From Tepidanaerobacteraceae bacterium (GTDB lineage Bacteria > Bacillota > Thermosediminibacteria > Thermosediminibacterales > Tepidanaerobacteraceae), in assembly GCA_029982615.1 (NCBI GenBank), contig JARRBK010000005.1:1-64000 (forward strand): 64,000 bases of DNA. Reading direction: 5' to 3'. The notes below the pieces were generated by a model that ran no database searches, was not told the DNA's origin, and saw only the letters and a list, made by a program, of their open reading frames with translations. Position 1 is the stretch's first letter. Every line of letters begins with the position of its first letter. Below are positions 9,089-19,143 of this stretch, in pieces. The position numbers were made by a program, and so were the translations under genes.

Positions 9089-9715
9089 ATGTTTAAAGAT
9101 CGCGAGGATGCTGCCCGGCAGCTTGCAATGCTACTAAAAGAATACAGGAATGATGAGGATGTTGTTGTTTTCGCCATACCCAGGGGCGGGGTAGTGATTG
9201 GGCGGGTAATAGCCGATTACCTAAATGTTCCCCTGGATATCGTTGTTGCAAGGAAGATAGGAGCACCTTTCAATGAGGAACTGGCCATAGGAGCGGTGGG
9301 GCCTACAGGCACTCCTATTATAAATGAAATGGCTATCAGGAGGTTCCGCATTAATGAGGGATATATAGAGAAAAAAATACGCCAAAAAATGGATGAAATA
9401 AAAACAAGGCTTGAAAAATACAGGGGAAATGCACGCTACAGCACTCTTTGGGGGAAAAAAGCCATCTTGGTGGATGATGGTATTGCCACAGGTTACACGG
9501 TCAGGGCTGCAATAGCATTTTTAAGGGAACTTAAGGCTGATAAAATTATCCTGGCGTCGCCGGTTATAGCTCCTGATGCTGTAGAAGAAATAAAGCCTGA
9601 GGTAGATGAATTGGTTTTTCTTTCATCTGAGGACCCTTTTTATGCAGTGGGACAGTTTTATGAAGACTTTGGCCCGATAACGGATGAGAAGGTAATTTCC
9701 CTTCTAAACGGCTGA
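9089..9715 (+). CDS. Phosphoribosyltransferase-domain protein
   Basis: A 208-residue type I PRTase fold: IPRGGVVIG near residue 34, ARKIGAPFNEELAIGAVG (about 53-70), and the PRPP-binding motif ILVDDGIATGYT (about 129-140). This subfamily is often annotated as a predicted phosphoribosyltransferase of unknown substrate, sometimes fused to a dienelactone hydrolase, which is absent here. It starts at ATG after GAGGGG. No purine or pyrimidine gene is adjacent. Confidence 0.82.
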   Translation: MFKDREDAARQLAMLLKEYRNDEDVVVFAIPRGGVVIGRVIADYLNVPLDIVVARKIGAPFNEELAIGAVGPTGTPIINEMAIRRFRINEGYIEKKIRQKMDEIKTRLEKYRGNARYSTLWGKKAILVDDGIATGYTVRAAIAFLRELKADKIILASPVIAPDAVEEIKPEVDELVFLSSEDPFYAVGQFYEDFGPITDEKVISLLNG

Positions 9716-9781
9716 ACTTCTTTTATACCATTTATTTTGATAAAACTTATTAAAGTTTATTCTCTGATGGGGGTGATACGC

Positions 9782-10864
9782 ATGGATACATACGGTGTTA
9801 TAATGGCTGGGGGCGGAGGCACACGATTCTGGCCTCTCAGCAGGATTTCTACGCCAAAACAATTTTTAAACATTACCGGCGACGACAGCATGATAAATGA
9901 CACCATAAAAAGGATCAAGGATATTATTCCGCCGGAAAAAATATTGATAGTGACTAATAAAGCTCAAGAAAAAATGCTAAACCAGGTGGTTATTGATGAT
10001 ATCCCCGGAGAAAACGTAATTGTTGAACCGGTAGGCCGCAATACAGCCGCATGCATAGCCTATGCAGCCTTTGTCATCAAGAAGCGCTGTGGCGATGCGG
10101 TGATGGGTGTATTTCCATCAGATCATTATATAAAAAATGTGGCAGAGTTCCAGAATGTTTTGAGAGCCGCATGTACTATAGCCGTAAAAGATGAAAAAAT
10201 GGTCACCATGGGAATCACGCCGACTTTCCCTTCCACTGGTTACGGATATATAAAGTTTGACAGAGAAAAATCACTACCAGCAGGGGAAAAATCAGCTTTT
10301 GAGGTGCAGGAGTTTGTGGAAAAACCCGATGTGCCGAAAGCCAGGTCATACATGGACAGCGGAAATTACCTTTGGAACAGCGGTATGTTCGTGTGGAAAA
10401 CATCTGTAATCCTTTCAAATTTTGAACGTTTCCTGCCGAGACTTTACCATAAAATAGCAGAAATCGAGCCTTACATAGGCACTGAAAAAGAACGGGAAAT
10501 GATTGAAAAAATCTATCCAGCCCTACAGGACATTTCCATTGATTACGGGATTATGGAAAGGGCAGAAGACGTAGTGGTGATACCCGGCGATTTTGGGTGG
10601 AATGATTTGGGAAGCTGGGATTCCCTGGGAAGCGTATTTCCGCCTGATGAGAACGGCAATATTGCCAGAGGCGATTACGTGGATATTGAAACCAGAAATT
10701 CAATAATTTATTCCAATGGTCGCCTGGTAGCTGCAGTAGGCCTGGAGGACATGATCGTCGTTGAGACGAGCGATGCCCTGCTGGTATGCCCCAAGAAAAA
10801 AGCCCAGGACGTGAAAAAAGTGGTGGAGAAGTTGAAAAAAATGGGCAGAGAAGAACTGCTGTAA
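9782..10864 (+). CDS. manC: Mannose-1-phosphate guanylyltransferase
   Basis: A 360-residue nucleotidyltransferase that makes GDP-mannose from mannose 1-phosphate and GTP. The N-terminal MAGGGGTRFWPLSR is the signature pyrophosphorylase loop; FVEKPD (about residue 178) and WNSGMF are further sugar-phosphate motifs, and the C-terminus keeps part of the left-handed beta helix. The isomerase domain of the long bifunctional form is absent. ATG at 9782 is chosen because GGGGGTGA lies 7-8 bases before it; the frame also runs upstream to a TTG. GDP-mannose could feed cell-surface glycan synthesis with the CapA-like gene that follows. Confidence 0.87.
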   Translation: MDTYGVIMAGGGGTRFWPLSRISTPKQFLNITGDDSMINDTIKRIKDIIPPEKILIVTNKAQEKMLNQVVIDDIPGENVIVEPVGRNTAACIAYAAFVIKKRCGDAVMGVFPSDHYIKNVAEFQNVLRAACTIAVKDEKMVTMGITPTFPSTGYGYIKFDREKSLPAGEKSAFEVQEFVEKPDVPKARSYMDSGNYLWNSGMFVWKTSVILSNFERFLPRLYHKIAEIEPYIGTEKEREMIEKIYPALQDISIDYGIMERAEDVVVIPGDFGWNDLGSWDSLGSVFPPDENGNIARGDYVDIETRNSIIYSNGRLVAAVGLEDMIVVETSDALLVCPKKKAQDVKKVVEKLKKMGREELL

Positions 10865-10903
10865 TAGTTACGTATATAGCAAAGGACATTAAGGGGGATA
10901 ACT

Positions 10904-12034
10904 GTGGGTAAATCTTGGATAAAGGGAAGCATTGCCGCCGGAATGGCGGTAATTTTTATAGCCGTATTTTTGAATATTGTTTTCGATTTTGAGCAAAAAT
11001 TGGAAAACGATACGAAATCTGCAGTAGCGGTTACGGTTGACAGCGACAAGGGGACAGCGGCGTCAATTTCATCGTCCCCCTGTTGCCTGCCGGGGAACCC
11101 CACTGTTACCATAGCTGCGGTGGGGGATGTGATGATGCACGAGGGGCAGATTTGGTCCGGGTATGATGCCAGCACTGGGAAATACGATTATACACCATTC
11201 TTTCATGATGTAAAGCAGGAGATATCTACCGCTGACATAGCCATTGTCAATATGGAGACAACCCTAGGGGGAAGGGAATCGAAGTTCACAGGTTATCCCA
11301 GATTCAACAGCCCAGATGAGCTGGCGGATGCATTAAAGGATGCTGGATTCGACGTTATTGTTACTTCCAACAATCACTGCCTCGACCGGGGAGAAAAAGG
11401 CGCCTTAAGGACCAGGGATGTGCTGGAGCAAAAGGGGCTTTCGGCAGTGGGCACCTACCGGAGCACTGATGAAAGGGACAGGATTTTAATAAAAGAAATA
11501 AACGGCGTTAAAATAGCCTTTCTGGCTTATACCTATGGCACAAACGGCAACCCCGTGCCCAAAGATAAACCTTATCTGGTGAATTTGATAGATGAAGATA
11601 CTATTATAAAAGACTTGGCTAAAGCCCGGGAATCCGCGGATGCGGTGGTGGTGTACCTTCACTTCGGGCAGGAATATCAGAGGACTGCATCCGAGCGTCA
11701 GAAAGAATTGTCCAGGATGATACTGGAAAAGGGCGCCGATGTGGTGATGGGCAGCCATCCGCATGTGATTCAGCCCGGTGAATGGGTGAGTGTAGCGGAT
11801 GGAAAAGGCAGTACTGTTGAAAAATATGTAGCTTATTCTCTGGGCAATTTTATTTCAGCTCAGCGTTTCCCCCATACCGATGAAGGAATGATTTTAAAGA
11901 TAATAATTGAAAAAGACCTGCAAAGCGGTCGAATAATCATCAAAGACGTAAAGGAAATACCCACCTGGGTAGACAAGTTTAAAAAGCAGGGGAAAATGAG
12001 GTATGTGGTAAAGCTGGGCAAAAAAAACGTTTGA
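10904..12034 (+). CDS. CapA family protein (poly-gamma-glutamate/capsule type metallophosphatase fold)
   Basis: A 376-residue protein with one N-terminal membrane anchor (residues 10-27) followed by a linker and a CapA domain: AVGDVMMHEGQ, VNMETTLGG, TSNNHCLDRG, LHFGQEY and GSHPHVIQP are the conserved metal- and phosphate-site motifs. CapA proteins act outside the membrane in poly-gamma-glutamate or capsule handling; the other cap genes are not here, so the polymer is unknown. GTG start after AAGGGGGATAAC. Located 39 bases after manC and probably co-transcribed. Confidence 0.83.
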   Translation: MGKSWIKGSIAAGMAVIFIAVFLNIVFDFEQKLENDTKSAVAVTVDSDKGTAASISSSPCCLPGNPTVTIAAVGDVMMHEGQIWSGYDASTGKYDYTPFFHDVKQEISTADIAIVNMETTLGGRESKFTGYPRFNSPDELADALKDAGFDVIVTSNNHCLDRGEKGALRTRDVLEQKGLSAVGTYRSTDERDRILIKEINGVKIAFLAYTYGTNGNPVPKDKPYLVNLIDEDTIIKDLAKARESADAVVVYLHFGQEYQRTASERQKELSRMILEKGADVVMGSHPHVIQPGEWVSVADGKGSTVEKYVAYSLGNFISAQRFPHTDEGMILKIIIEKDLQSGRIIIKDVKEIPTWVDKFKKQGKMRYVVKLGKKNV

Positions 12035-12106
12035 GTCTTTAAATAATCCCGGCTATATGTTAAAATATATTAAATTAATTGTAAAGGATTGTTACATGGA
12101 GGAAGA

Positions 12107-13525
12107 ATGGACAGGAAATACTGGATATTAAGCGCTGTTTTGATGGGTACCGTCATGGGCCCGTTGGACACCAGCGTAGTGAATGTGGCTATGCCCACGC
12201 TATCTGAAGTGTTCAAATCGGGAATGACCACGGTGAGCTGGGTCTCCATGTCGTATCTGCTGGTGCTTAGCAGTCTGCTGCTTACTTACGGCAGATTGGG
12301 CGATATGCTGGGGTACAGAAGGCTTTTTTTATTGGGAATGATTGTCTTTACTGCCGCGTCTGTGCTGTGCGGGCTTTCTCCCACCATAGGGATTTTAATT
12401 ATGGCCAGGGCACTGCAGGCGGCTGGAGCCGGCCTTATGATGGCGGTGGCTCCAGCCATCATAACGAGAACCTTTCCGCCTGCTGAGCGGGGAAAAGCTC
12501 TGGGATACAATGCCATGGCAGTAGCAGTAGGCCTTTCAGTTGGGCCTTCTTTCGGCGGATTCTTGCTAAAAAGCTTCGGATGGCGGTCGATATTTTTTAT
12601 TAATGTACCCATAGGCGTAGCCGGATATATCTGGGCAAAGAGCATAATACCGGTCGAAAATGAATTCCATAAGGAGAGGTTTGATCCTCCGGGAGCTTTG
12701 TTGGGCTTTGTATTTCTCGCAAGTATTCTGCTGTATATAAGTAAAGGGCAGGAGATAGGTTGGACTTCAGGGGTAGGGTTTCTACTATTGATGATATCCA
12801 TTGTGTCCTTTATATCGTTTATCATCTGGGAAAAAAGAGCCGTAGAGCCCATGTTGGACCTTTCACTTTTTTCAAACCGCATGTTTTCGGCGGGAAACTT
12901 GAGCTGTCTGCTGAACTTCATAGCTCAATATATGATGGTGTTTTTAACTCCATTTTTCCTGGACCGAGCAGGATATTCCACAAACCAGATAGGATTGATA
13001 ATGACGGCTTTTCCCATTACTATGCTCATGGTGGCGCCCATTAGCGGTACTCTTTCGGATAAAATAGGTCCTCTTTTTTTGAGTACCGGCGGGGCATTGA
13101 TATGTTCCGTTGCACTTTATCTCATGAGCACTCTGAACCTTTCCTCCTCACGCTCTGAGGTGGTATGGAGGCTGGTGCTGTTCGGCCTTGGGAACGGCCT
13201 TTTTCAGACTCCCAACAACAGCTCGGTAATGGGCAGTGCTCCGAGGGAACGGCAAGGAATAGCCTCGGGAGTGCTCGCCACTATGAGGAACGTCGGCATG
13301 GTGCTGGGCATCGCTTTAGGCAGCGGGCTATTTTCAATGCGAAACGCCTATTACCTCGACATATTGCCGCAATCCGGTAAAGCCCTTCAGGATGCGGCAT
13401 ATATGAACGGCTTAAGGGATATGTTTGTGCTGACTGCGATGATAGATTTGTTATGCATGATAACTTCAATGGTGAGGGGCAAACAGGAAACCGGCCGGGA
13501 AATACTGCTGGAAGACAGGAAATAA
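12107..13525 (+). CDS. MFS transporter, DHA2 (EmrB/QacA) family, 14 TM
   Basis: About 472 residues with roughly 14 hydrophobic segments. The first, LMGTVMGPLDTSVVNVAMPTL, contains motif D1 (LDTSVVNVA) of drug:H+ antiporter-2 exporters, and YGRLGDMLGYRR is the MFS loop 2-3 motif. It should export a drug-like or hydrophobic compound using the proton gradient. ATG at 12107 is preferred because GGAGGAAGA is directly upstream. No regulator is adjacent; the gene converges on the threonine ammonia-lyase gene with 38 bases between the stops. Confidence 0.86.
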   Translation: MDRKYWILSAVLMGTVMGPLDTSVVNVAMPTLSEVFKSGMTTVSWVSMSYLLVLSSLLLTYGRLGDMLGYRRLFLLGMIVFTAASVLCGLSPTIGILIMARALQAAGAGLMMAVAPAIITRTFPPAERGKALGYNAMAVAVGLSVGPSFGGFLLKSFGWRSIFFINVPIGVAGYIWAKSIIPVENEFHKERFDPPGALLGFVFLASILLYISKGQEIGWTSGVGFLLLMISIVSFISFIIWEKRAVEPMLDLSLFSNRMFSAGNLSCLLNFIAQYMMVFLTPFFLDRAGYSTNQIGLIMTAFPITMLMVAPISGTLSDKIGPLFLSTGGALICSVALYLMSTLNLSSSRSEVVWRLVLFGLGNGLFQTPNNSSVMGSAPRERQGIASGVLATMRNVGMVLGIALGSGLFSMRNAYYLDILPQSGKALQDAAYMNGLRDMFVLTAMIDLLCMITSMVRGKQETGREILLEDRK

Positions 13526-13563
13526 AAGAGCTCCCATGAACCCTGTTTGCAAGGTCATTGATA

Positions 13564-14790
13564 TTACAGCAGTGTGAAATTATAATTTTCTTTGGCCAAA
13601 ACATTTTTTATTGCTTCCACGTGCTGTTCATCCACGGTTTCAAGTTCCAGTTCCACTTTTGCATAGCCAATGGCCACATCCTTCGTCGAACGGTTGTGGG
13701 TCACCGAAAGCACGTTGGCGCCGGTTTCGGCGATTATGTTTAAAAGCCGCCATAAAGTGCCGGGCCTGTCAGGGATAAGGGTGTCTATAAATATTTTTCG
13801 TCCGTCCTTTACAAGGCCCCTGTCAATTATCCGTGACAGCATGTTCACATCGATGTTGCCGCCGCTTATGACGGCGACAATTTTTTTGCCTTTGAATCCT
13901 TCCATGCGATTTAAAATGGCGGCCACGGGTACAGCTCCGGCTCCTTCGGCCACGACCTTGGCGCGTTCTAGAAGAAGAAGGATGGCGCCTGCGATTTCAT
14001 CTTCCTCTACGGTTATTATATCATCCACATACTTTTGAATTATGCCAAAGGTGAGCTCTCCCGGAGTCTTTACCGCTATGCCGTCGGCGATGGTGGGCAT
14101 GCCGTCTATGGTATTAATTCTGTGCTGTGCGATGGATTCGGCCATGGATGGCATATTTTTGGCCTGGACGCCTATGATTTTTATGCCGGGTTTCAGGCTT
14201 TTGGCTGAAATGGCTATGCCTGAAATGAGTCCTCCGCCGCCGATTGGCACTGCGATGGCATCCACATCCGGCAGGTCGTCCAGGATTTCCAACCCTATGG
14301 TTCCCTGGCCGGCTATGACGTACGGGTCATCGAAGGGATGCACGAAAGTGGCGCCGGTTTCTTTTTGTAGCCGCTTAGCTTCACCATAAGCTTCATCATA
14401 GACGCTGCCGTGCAAAACGACCGTGGCGCCATAGCTTTTTGTAGCGGATACCTTGGCCAGAGGAGCATGTTTTGGCATGACTATGGTGGATTTGATGCCG
14501 TAGGCGGTGGCAGCCATGGCAACACCTTGTGCATGATTTCCCGCAGAAGAGGCGATGACGCCGTGCTTTTTTTCCTCGTCGGTCAAATGAGCAATTTTGT
14601 TAAAGGCCCCCCTCAGCTTGAAAGAACCCGTCTTCTGCAGGTTTTCCATCTTGAGATAAACGGAGTTTCCGCTCATTTCACTCAGAGTGGAATTGTGTAC
14701 TATGCCGGTTTTATAAGCTACGTTTGTTAATATGCCTTTTGCTTCTTTGATATCTTCAAGAGACACATCTTGTTTCGGGGTAACTTTCAT
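13564..14790 (-). CDS. ilvA: Threonine ammonia-lyase with C-terminal ACT domain
   Basis: A 408-residue PLP enzyme converting threonine to 2-oxobutanoate and ammonia. Lys58 in GSFKLRGAF binds PLP; SSAGNHAQGVA and IGGGGLISG (about 187-195) are substrate and phosphate loops. An ACT domain occupies about residues 330-408. This short form is typical of the clostridial catabolic/biosynthetic TdcB-like group rather than the ~510-residue E. coli IlvA with two regulatory lobes. ATG start after GGAGATG. Divergent from the LevR-type regulator gene by 215 bases; no isoleucine genes are next to it. Confidence 0.9.
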   Translation of the reverse strand: MKVTPKQDVSLEDIKEAKGILTNVAYKTGIVHNSTLSEMSGNSVYLKMENLQKTGSFKLRGAFNKIAHLTDEEKKHGVIASSAGNHAQGVAMAATAYGIKSTIVMPKHAPLAKVSATKSYGATVVLHGSVYDEAYGEAKRLQKETGATFVHPFDDPYVIAGQGTIGLEILDDLPDVDAIAVPIGGGGLISGIAISAKSLKPGIKIIGVQAKNMPSMAESIAQHRINTIDGMPTIADGIAVKTPGELTFGIIQKYVDDIITVEEDEIAGAILLLLERAKVVAEGAGAVPVAAILNRMEGFKGKKIVAVISGGNIDVNMLSRIIDRGLVKDGRKIFIDTLIPDRPGTLWRLLNIIAETGANVLSVTHNRSTKDVAIGYAKVELELETVDEQHVEAIKNVLAKENYNFTLL

Positions 14791-15005
14791 AACTATTCAT
14801 CTCCTGCATTTATTTATGAGCAACAGCTTTAATTTCTATTAAAGACGAAAGCTGACCCGACAATTTTTTAAATATATTTCCACATCTGAACACAAAATCC
14901 TTTTAATAAACAAAAAAATAATTTATTACCATCAATATGCAGTTTGTAGATATAAAGATGCCCTGCTTTTTTAATAGTTAAGCAAAAATTGTTGATGGAG
15001 AGTTC

Positions 15006-17900
15006 ATGAAAAGATATAATAAAAAAGTAGGTGTTTATAATATGCGCATGAGCTCAAAGATGAATAAAAACGAGGCGAGACCCGGAAAAGATTTTGTACA
15101 GAAGGAACCGGGGAAATACCAAGATAAATCATTTATATCCAAGTATGAAGTGGCAGTAGGGGGGAGTACTTTGTACGATGAAATAGAAATCAACAAAGTA
15201 AACGATAAACCGCTGAAACGGAAGGATAAAGTGTACCGGAAACTCGTGGAGCTTACGGAATCACTGCATCCAGAAAAGATAAATAATCAGAGGATGGGTT
15301 TTGAAGCGAGCTTTATCGGGAGGCTAATCGGTGTTAGCCGAAACAACACCAGCAAGGAACTAAATCGCCTTGTGCGGGAAGGCTTGGCTGTAAAAATAGG
15401 CGGCAAACCGGTCCTTTACCTTGCTAAAAAGGTTGTTGAATCTAAGTGGGGATTGAAAATAGGAAGTTTAATAATCAAAGATTACGAAACTTTTAGAAAA
15501 ATAGTTGATAATTACATCGGTAAAAACCACAATATTGCCGATAAAGATACTTTTGCTGGAAATGTGATGCACAGATTTGAAAATAGATTGGTTACAGCCG
15601 GGCAGGAAGATAAACTCAATTTTTATAGCATAAATGATGGTTGCCTGATCGAAAAAAGCGTGCTGGACAGCGTAATAGGCGCCCGGGAAAGCCTCAGAGC
15701 CCAGGTGGAACAGGCAAAAGCTGCAGTGCTGTATCCGCCAAGCGGCCTTCACACGCTGATTGTAGGGCCCACCGGCGTGGGCAAGACCATCTTTGCCGAA
15801 GCCATGTACAGGTATGCTGTGGAGGTGAAAAGGCTGCCGCCGGGAGCACCCTTTATTGTGTTCAACTGCGCTGACTATGCTGAGAATCCTCAGCTTTTGA
15901 TGTCACAGCTCTTTGGACATGCTAAGGGTGCTTTTACCGGCGCCGACAGGGAGAAACGGGGACTGGTGGAAAATGCCGATGGCGGTATATTGTTTCTGGA
16001 TGAGGTTCACCGCCTGCCTCCGGAAGGGCAGGAGATGATGTTCCTTTTGATGGATAAAGGAATCTATCGCCGCCTAGGGGAATCGGAGAACACGAGAAAA
16101 GCTCGGGTGCTCATCATTGCAGCTACCACTGAAGACCCGGAGACCGCCATGCTCCGCACCTTTTTACGAAGAATTCCCGTGGTTATCACGCTTCCAGCGC
16201 TGAAGGAACGAACCCTTCAGGAGCGTATGACCCTCATATGCCAGTTTTTCCGGGAAGAATCGGCGAGGATAAAAGTTCCTGTAAAAGTTTCAAAAGAAGT
16301 GATAAAGGCCTTCATGCTCTATGATTGCCCGGGAAATATCGGCCAGCTCAAAAGCGACGTTCAGCTCATATGTGCCAGGGCTTTTCTGGATTATATGACA
16401 TTTAAAAAAGATATGGTGGAAGTGAAATTGTCTCAGCTTTCCCAGAGGGTGAGGGAAGGCTTCTTTAAGATAGGCGATAAAAGGGAGGAACTCATAAAAA
16501 GTTTTAATCTGAATGACAGCTCAGATGTAATATTTGACGGACAGAATACAGACTTTGATAATTTCCAAAAGATGCTCTTCTTGGATGAATACAAAACCGA
16601 TGAAGATTTTTATGAGATTATCCAAACGGCCTGGCGAAAATATGCGGAAGAAGGCCTTTCTGACAGACAAATTAGAGAAAAAGTTGATAATCAGATAAAA
16701 GATTATTTCGACAGCTTTTTTTCAAAGATAAAGCCTAAAGACCCGGATATAGACATAAAAATCCTGTCGAAAGTCGTAAGCCCTCGGGTTTTTGAAGCAG
16801 TAGAAGAAGCGCTAGAAGAGGTATGTGATGAGTTCGGAGACAATTTTAGCCGAAAAGCCATTTATGGAATTTCCCTTCACGTGGGGACTTTGATGGAAAG
16901 GATGCGGATGGGTACCGTAATATCTCACCCGGATAGAGAAAATATCGAATCAGAACACAAAAGAGAATATGAAATGGCAAAAAAATTAAAGAAAGGATTA
17001 GAAAAAAGGCTTCAAATAAATATTCCTGCTGACGAAGTTGCATATCTTACGATGTTTTTGTATGCTTTAAAGGCCGGGAAAAGCCAGGGGAATATAGGCG
17101 TACTGGTGATTGCCCACGGGAATGCAGCGGCCAGCACCATGGTCCAGGTGGCCAACACTCTGCTGGGCTGCGACCATGCTCGTGCGCTGGACATGCCCTT
17201 GGATGAAAAAGTTGAAGTGATATTAAATAAAGCCATAGAGGAAGTAAGGAAGATAGACAGGGGTAAGGGCGTCCTTATTCTGGTGGATATGGGTTCGCTG
17301 GTGACTTTTTCCCAGATTATTACCGAAAAAACCGGCATCCCCACCAGGATTGTGGAAATGGTCAGCACCCCTATGGTCATTGAAGCCACCCGCAAAGCTT
17401 TGATGCCGGATATGGATATCGATACCCTGGTGGAGGATGTAAAAAGCTTGAGCCCGTATATAGGAAAGAATCAGGGGCCGCAGCCCGCAGCTTTTATCAA
17501 TGAATATGGTGGCCGCTTTTTCCAGAGAATCCTGGTGGATATCCTCGGCAAGACTCTGACTTTTTTAAATCCCCAAAAGGCGTGCAGCGTTTTGAACGAT
17601 GTGCTGCAAAAGATTCTGGCTGATTTTGGAGAAAAACTCGACGATGACATAACCATAAAATTTTTATTTCACTGCTCGTGTATGGTGGAACGACTCATTA
17701 AAGGCGAGCCTTTGTTTTACAGCAACCTGGAGGAACTAAAAAAGGCGCGAAGCAATGTTTTTGCAGTATTGAGGAAACACTTTGAGCTGATAGAAGAAGT
17801 CTTCGGCATAAACATACCTGACGCGGAACTCGCTTATGTGGTGGAAATGTTTGATACACATTATGATACACTTTCGAAAAAATCTGATGCACTTATTTGA
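15006..17900 (+). CDS. LevR/MtlR-type sigma-54-dependent PTS-regulated transcriptional activator
   Basis: A 964-residue enhancer-binding protein. Order: a DNA-binding winged-helix region (about residues 75-145, [21 protein letters not shown]); AAA+ sigma-54 interaction domain with GPTGVGKT (about 252), GAFTGA (about 308), the loop that touches sigma-54, and [15 protein letters not shown]1 (about 590-690); an EIIA-Man-like domain with [10 protein letters not shown] (His near 703); PRD2 (about 850-960). PTS phosphorylation of the PRD and EIIA histidines would tune it to sugar supply. The PTS operon and a sigma-54 promoter lie directly downstream. An in-frame ATG at 15042 is an alternative start. 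Confidence 0.93.
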   Translation: MKRYNKKVGVYNMRMSSKMNKNEARPGKDFVQKEPGKYQDKSFISKYEVAVGGSTLYDEIEINKVNDKPLKRKDKVYRKLVELTESLHPEKINNQRMGFEASFIGRLIGVSRNNTSKELNRLVREGLAVKIGGKPVLYLAKKVVESKWGLKIGSLIIKDYETFRKIVDNYIGKNHNIADKDTFAGNVMHRFENRLVTAGQEDKLNFYSINDGCLIEKSVLDSVIGARESLRAQVEQAKAAVLYPPSGLHTLIVGPTGVGKTIFAEAMYRYAVEVKRLPPGAPFIVFNCADYAENPQLLMSQLFGHAKGAFTGADREKRGLVENADGGILFLDEVHRLPPEGQEMMFLLMDKGIYRRLGESENTRKARVLIIAATTEDPETAMLRTFLRRIPVVITLPALKERTLQERMTLICQFFREESARIKVPVKVSKEVIKAFMLYDCPGNIGQLKSDVQLICARAFLDYMTFKKDMVEVKLSQLSQRVREGFFKIGDKREELIKSFNLNDSSDVIFDGQNTDFDNFQKMLFLDEYKTDEDFYEIIQTAWRKYAEEGLSDRQIREKVDNQIKDYFDSFFSKIKPKDPDIDIKILSKVVSPRVFEAVEEALEEVCDEFGDNFSRKAIYGISLHVGTLMERMRMGTVISHPDRENIESEHKREYEMAKKLKKGLEKRLQINIPADEVAYLTMFLYALKAGKSQGNIGVLVIAHGNAAASTMVQVANTLLGCDHARALDMPLDEKVEVILNKAIEEVRKIDRGKGVLILVDMGSLVTFSQIITEKTGIPTRIVEMVSTPMVIEATRKALMPDMDIDTLVEDVKSLSPYIGKNQGPQPAAFINEYGGRFFQRILVDILGKTLTFLNPQKACSVLNDVLQKILADFGEKLDDDITIKFLFHCSCMVERLIKGEPLFYSNLEELKKARSNVFAVLRKHFELIEEVFGINIPDAELAYVVEMFDTHYDTLSKKSDALI

Positions 17901-17922
17901 TACACATCTTGTAACGAATTTT

Positions 17923-17948
17923 GCGGTCCATTAAAGGACCGCTTTTTT
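17923..17948 (+). terminator. Rho-independent terminator after the LevR-type gene
   Basis: GCGGTCC (17923-17929), loop ATTAAA, GGACCGC (17936-17942), then six T. The 7-bp stem and T run directly after the stop codon make a standard terminator. Two TTGATACACA sites flank it. Confidence 0.88.
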
Positions 17949-18001
17949 GATACACACATAACGCCGCTCAAAGTTTTTATCGGATAATCTTTTAAATAAC
18001 T

Positions 18002-18039
18002 TCGAGGCTTGCCTCGATGACTGAAATCGAAGATTCGAT
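18002..18039 (+). repeat. Two adjacent short palindromes before the PTS promoter
   Basis: TCGAGGC-TT-GCCTCGA (18002-18017) and ATCGAA-GA-TTCGAT (18026-18039) sit side by side between activator sites and the sigma-54 promoter. Both share a TCGA core. They may be operator sites for a second regulator or small hairpins. Confidence 0.5.
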
Positions 18040-18076
18040 ATTTTATCAGTGTTGATACACATCAATTAAAAAAGCC

Positions 18077-18092
18077 TGGCATGAAGGTTGCT
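18077..18092 (+). promoter_or_regulatory. Sigma-54 (-24/-12) promoter of the mannose-family PTS operon
   Basis: TGGCATGAAGGTTGCT has GG at 18078-18079 and GC at 18090-18091 with exactly 10 bases between, matching the TGGCAC-N5-TTGCW consensus at all but one position. It lies 69 bases before the EIIA start codon and just downstream of a sigma-54 activator gene. Confidence 0.9.
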
Positions 18093-18160
18093 TAGTAATT
18101 TTAACAAAACTCATTAAATAATTTCCAGAAAGAATTTTTGCAGCAAGAGAGGATGGTTTC

Positions 18161-18607
18161 ATGATTGGAGTATTGATTGTAACCCATGGTGATTTTGGAA
18201 AGGAACTTTTAAAAAGCGCGGAACTAATCGTAGGAAAACAAAGTCACGTTATGACCCTCGGTCTTTTCCACGGTGACAGTGTTGAAAGCTTAAGAGAAAA
18301 CATTTCAAAAGCTATTGATGAACTAGATGAAGGCGATGGAGTGTTGGTATTTGTGGACTTATATGGCGGCAGCCCATTCAATGCCACTGCGATGAATATG
18401 GAAAAAACTATAACAAATTCAAGGTTTGAATGCATAACCGGAGTAAACTTGCCCATGGTTCTAGAGGCTTTATCAGTAAGGACATCTTATACGCTGGATA
18501 AATTGAAGAATCACTGCCTTGAAATAGGTAGAAAGGGTATTAAAGATTTATATCAGGAACTCAGCCAGATGGAAGAAAAAATAAAAAAAGCTGTTGATGG
18601 GAGGTAA
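18161..18607 (+). CDS. PTS EIIA component, mannose family
   Basis: A 148-residue EIIA-Man domain. His9 in LIVTHGDFG is the phosphorylation site; VFVDLYGGSPFN (about residues 64-75) is the second conserved stretch. Mannose-family PTS move mannose, fructose, sorbose, N-acetylgalactosamine or similar sugars. ATG start after AGAGAGGATGG. First gene of the operon driven by the -24/-12 promoter. Confidence 0.9.
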   Translation: MIGVLIVTHGDFGKELLKSAELIVGKQSHVMTLGLFHGDSVESLRENISKAIDELDEGDGVLVFVDLYGGSPFNATAMNMEKTITNSRFECITGVNLPMVLEALSVRTSYTLDKLKNHCLEIGRKGIKDLYQELSQMEEKIKKAVDGR

Positions 18608-18611
18608 TAAT

Positions 18612-19091
18612 TTGTTAAATATAGTTCTCACAAGAATAGACGACAGATTAATTCATGGGCAGGTAATGGCTGCATGGTCGAAATTTACAAAAGCAAACAG
18701 AATAATGATAATTGATGATCTGGTGGCAAATGATCCATTCATGGGAAAGATTTTAAAGATGGCCGCTCCCCCGGGGATGAAAGTTGATGTTTATAATGTA
18801 AAGCAGGCTACGGAAATTTTAAAAAATACACACAGTTCCGCCGATAGAGTTATTATTCTCGCAAAATACCCGAAGACAATATATGAGCTCATAGAAGCCG
18901 GAGTTGAAATTAAAGATTTGAATGTAGGAGGGATGGCTGCAGGCCCCGGAAGAAAGACGCTATATAAAAATATTTCTGCATCTGCCGAGGAAAAAGAGGT
19001 CTTTAAAGATATCATATCCAGAGGCACATATGTATATATAAAAATTATTCCAGATGATAAGGAGGTGGATATAAGGAAGTTTTTAGACTAA
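18612..19091 (+). CDS. PTS EIIB component, mannose/fructose/sorbose family
   Basis: About 159 residues. His15 in DDRLIHGQV is the phosphorylated histidine of this family. TTG at 18612 is chosen because GGGAGG sits 7 bases upstream and it gives the canonical MLNIVLTRID start; the frame also opens a few codons earlier. It overlaps nothing and is 4 bases from the EIIA stop. Confidence 0.9.
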   Translation: MLNIVLTRIDDRLIHGQVMAAWSKFTKANRIMIIDDLVANDPFMGKILKMAAPPGMKVDVYNVKQATEILKNTHSSADRVIILAKYPKTIYELIEAGVEIKDLNVGGMAAGPGRKTLYKNISASAEEKEVFKDIISRGTYVYIKIIPDDKEVDIRKFLD

Positions 19092-19143
19092 AACATTAAC
19101 ATGACAAAAGAATATTTCTTAAATTGACGGAGGTGAATTACCA

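Larger units (their letters stand above)
17851..18061 (+). promoter_or_regulatory. Repeated TTGATACACA sites, probable upstream activator sites
   Basis: The decamer TTGATACACA occurs exactly at 17851-17860, 17897-17906, 17947-17956 and 18052-18061, with a shorter copy TGATACAC at 17864-17871. All lie upstream of the sigma-54 promoter at 18077, and the first copies overlap the 3' end of the regulator gene itself. Direct-repeat sites of this kind are what a LevR-type activator would be expected to bind; the assignment to this regulator is inference. Confidence 0.7.

Noticed and set aside
13670-14389. Plus-strand frames inside the threonine ammonia-lyase gene
   Set aside because: Antisense shadows; serine/methionine-rich composition typical of reversed coding DNA.
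14791-15005. T-box leader for the threonine ammonia-lyase gene
   Set aside because: The 215-base region lacks a T-box sequence or terminator and is too short for a typical T-box leader.
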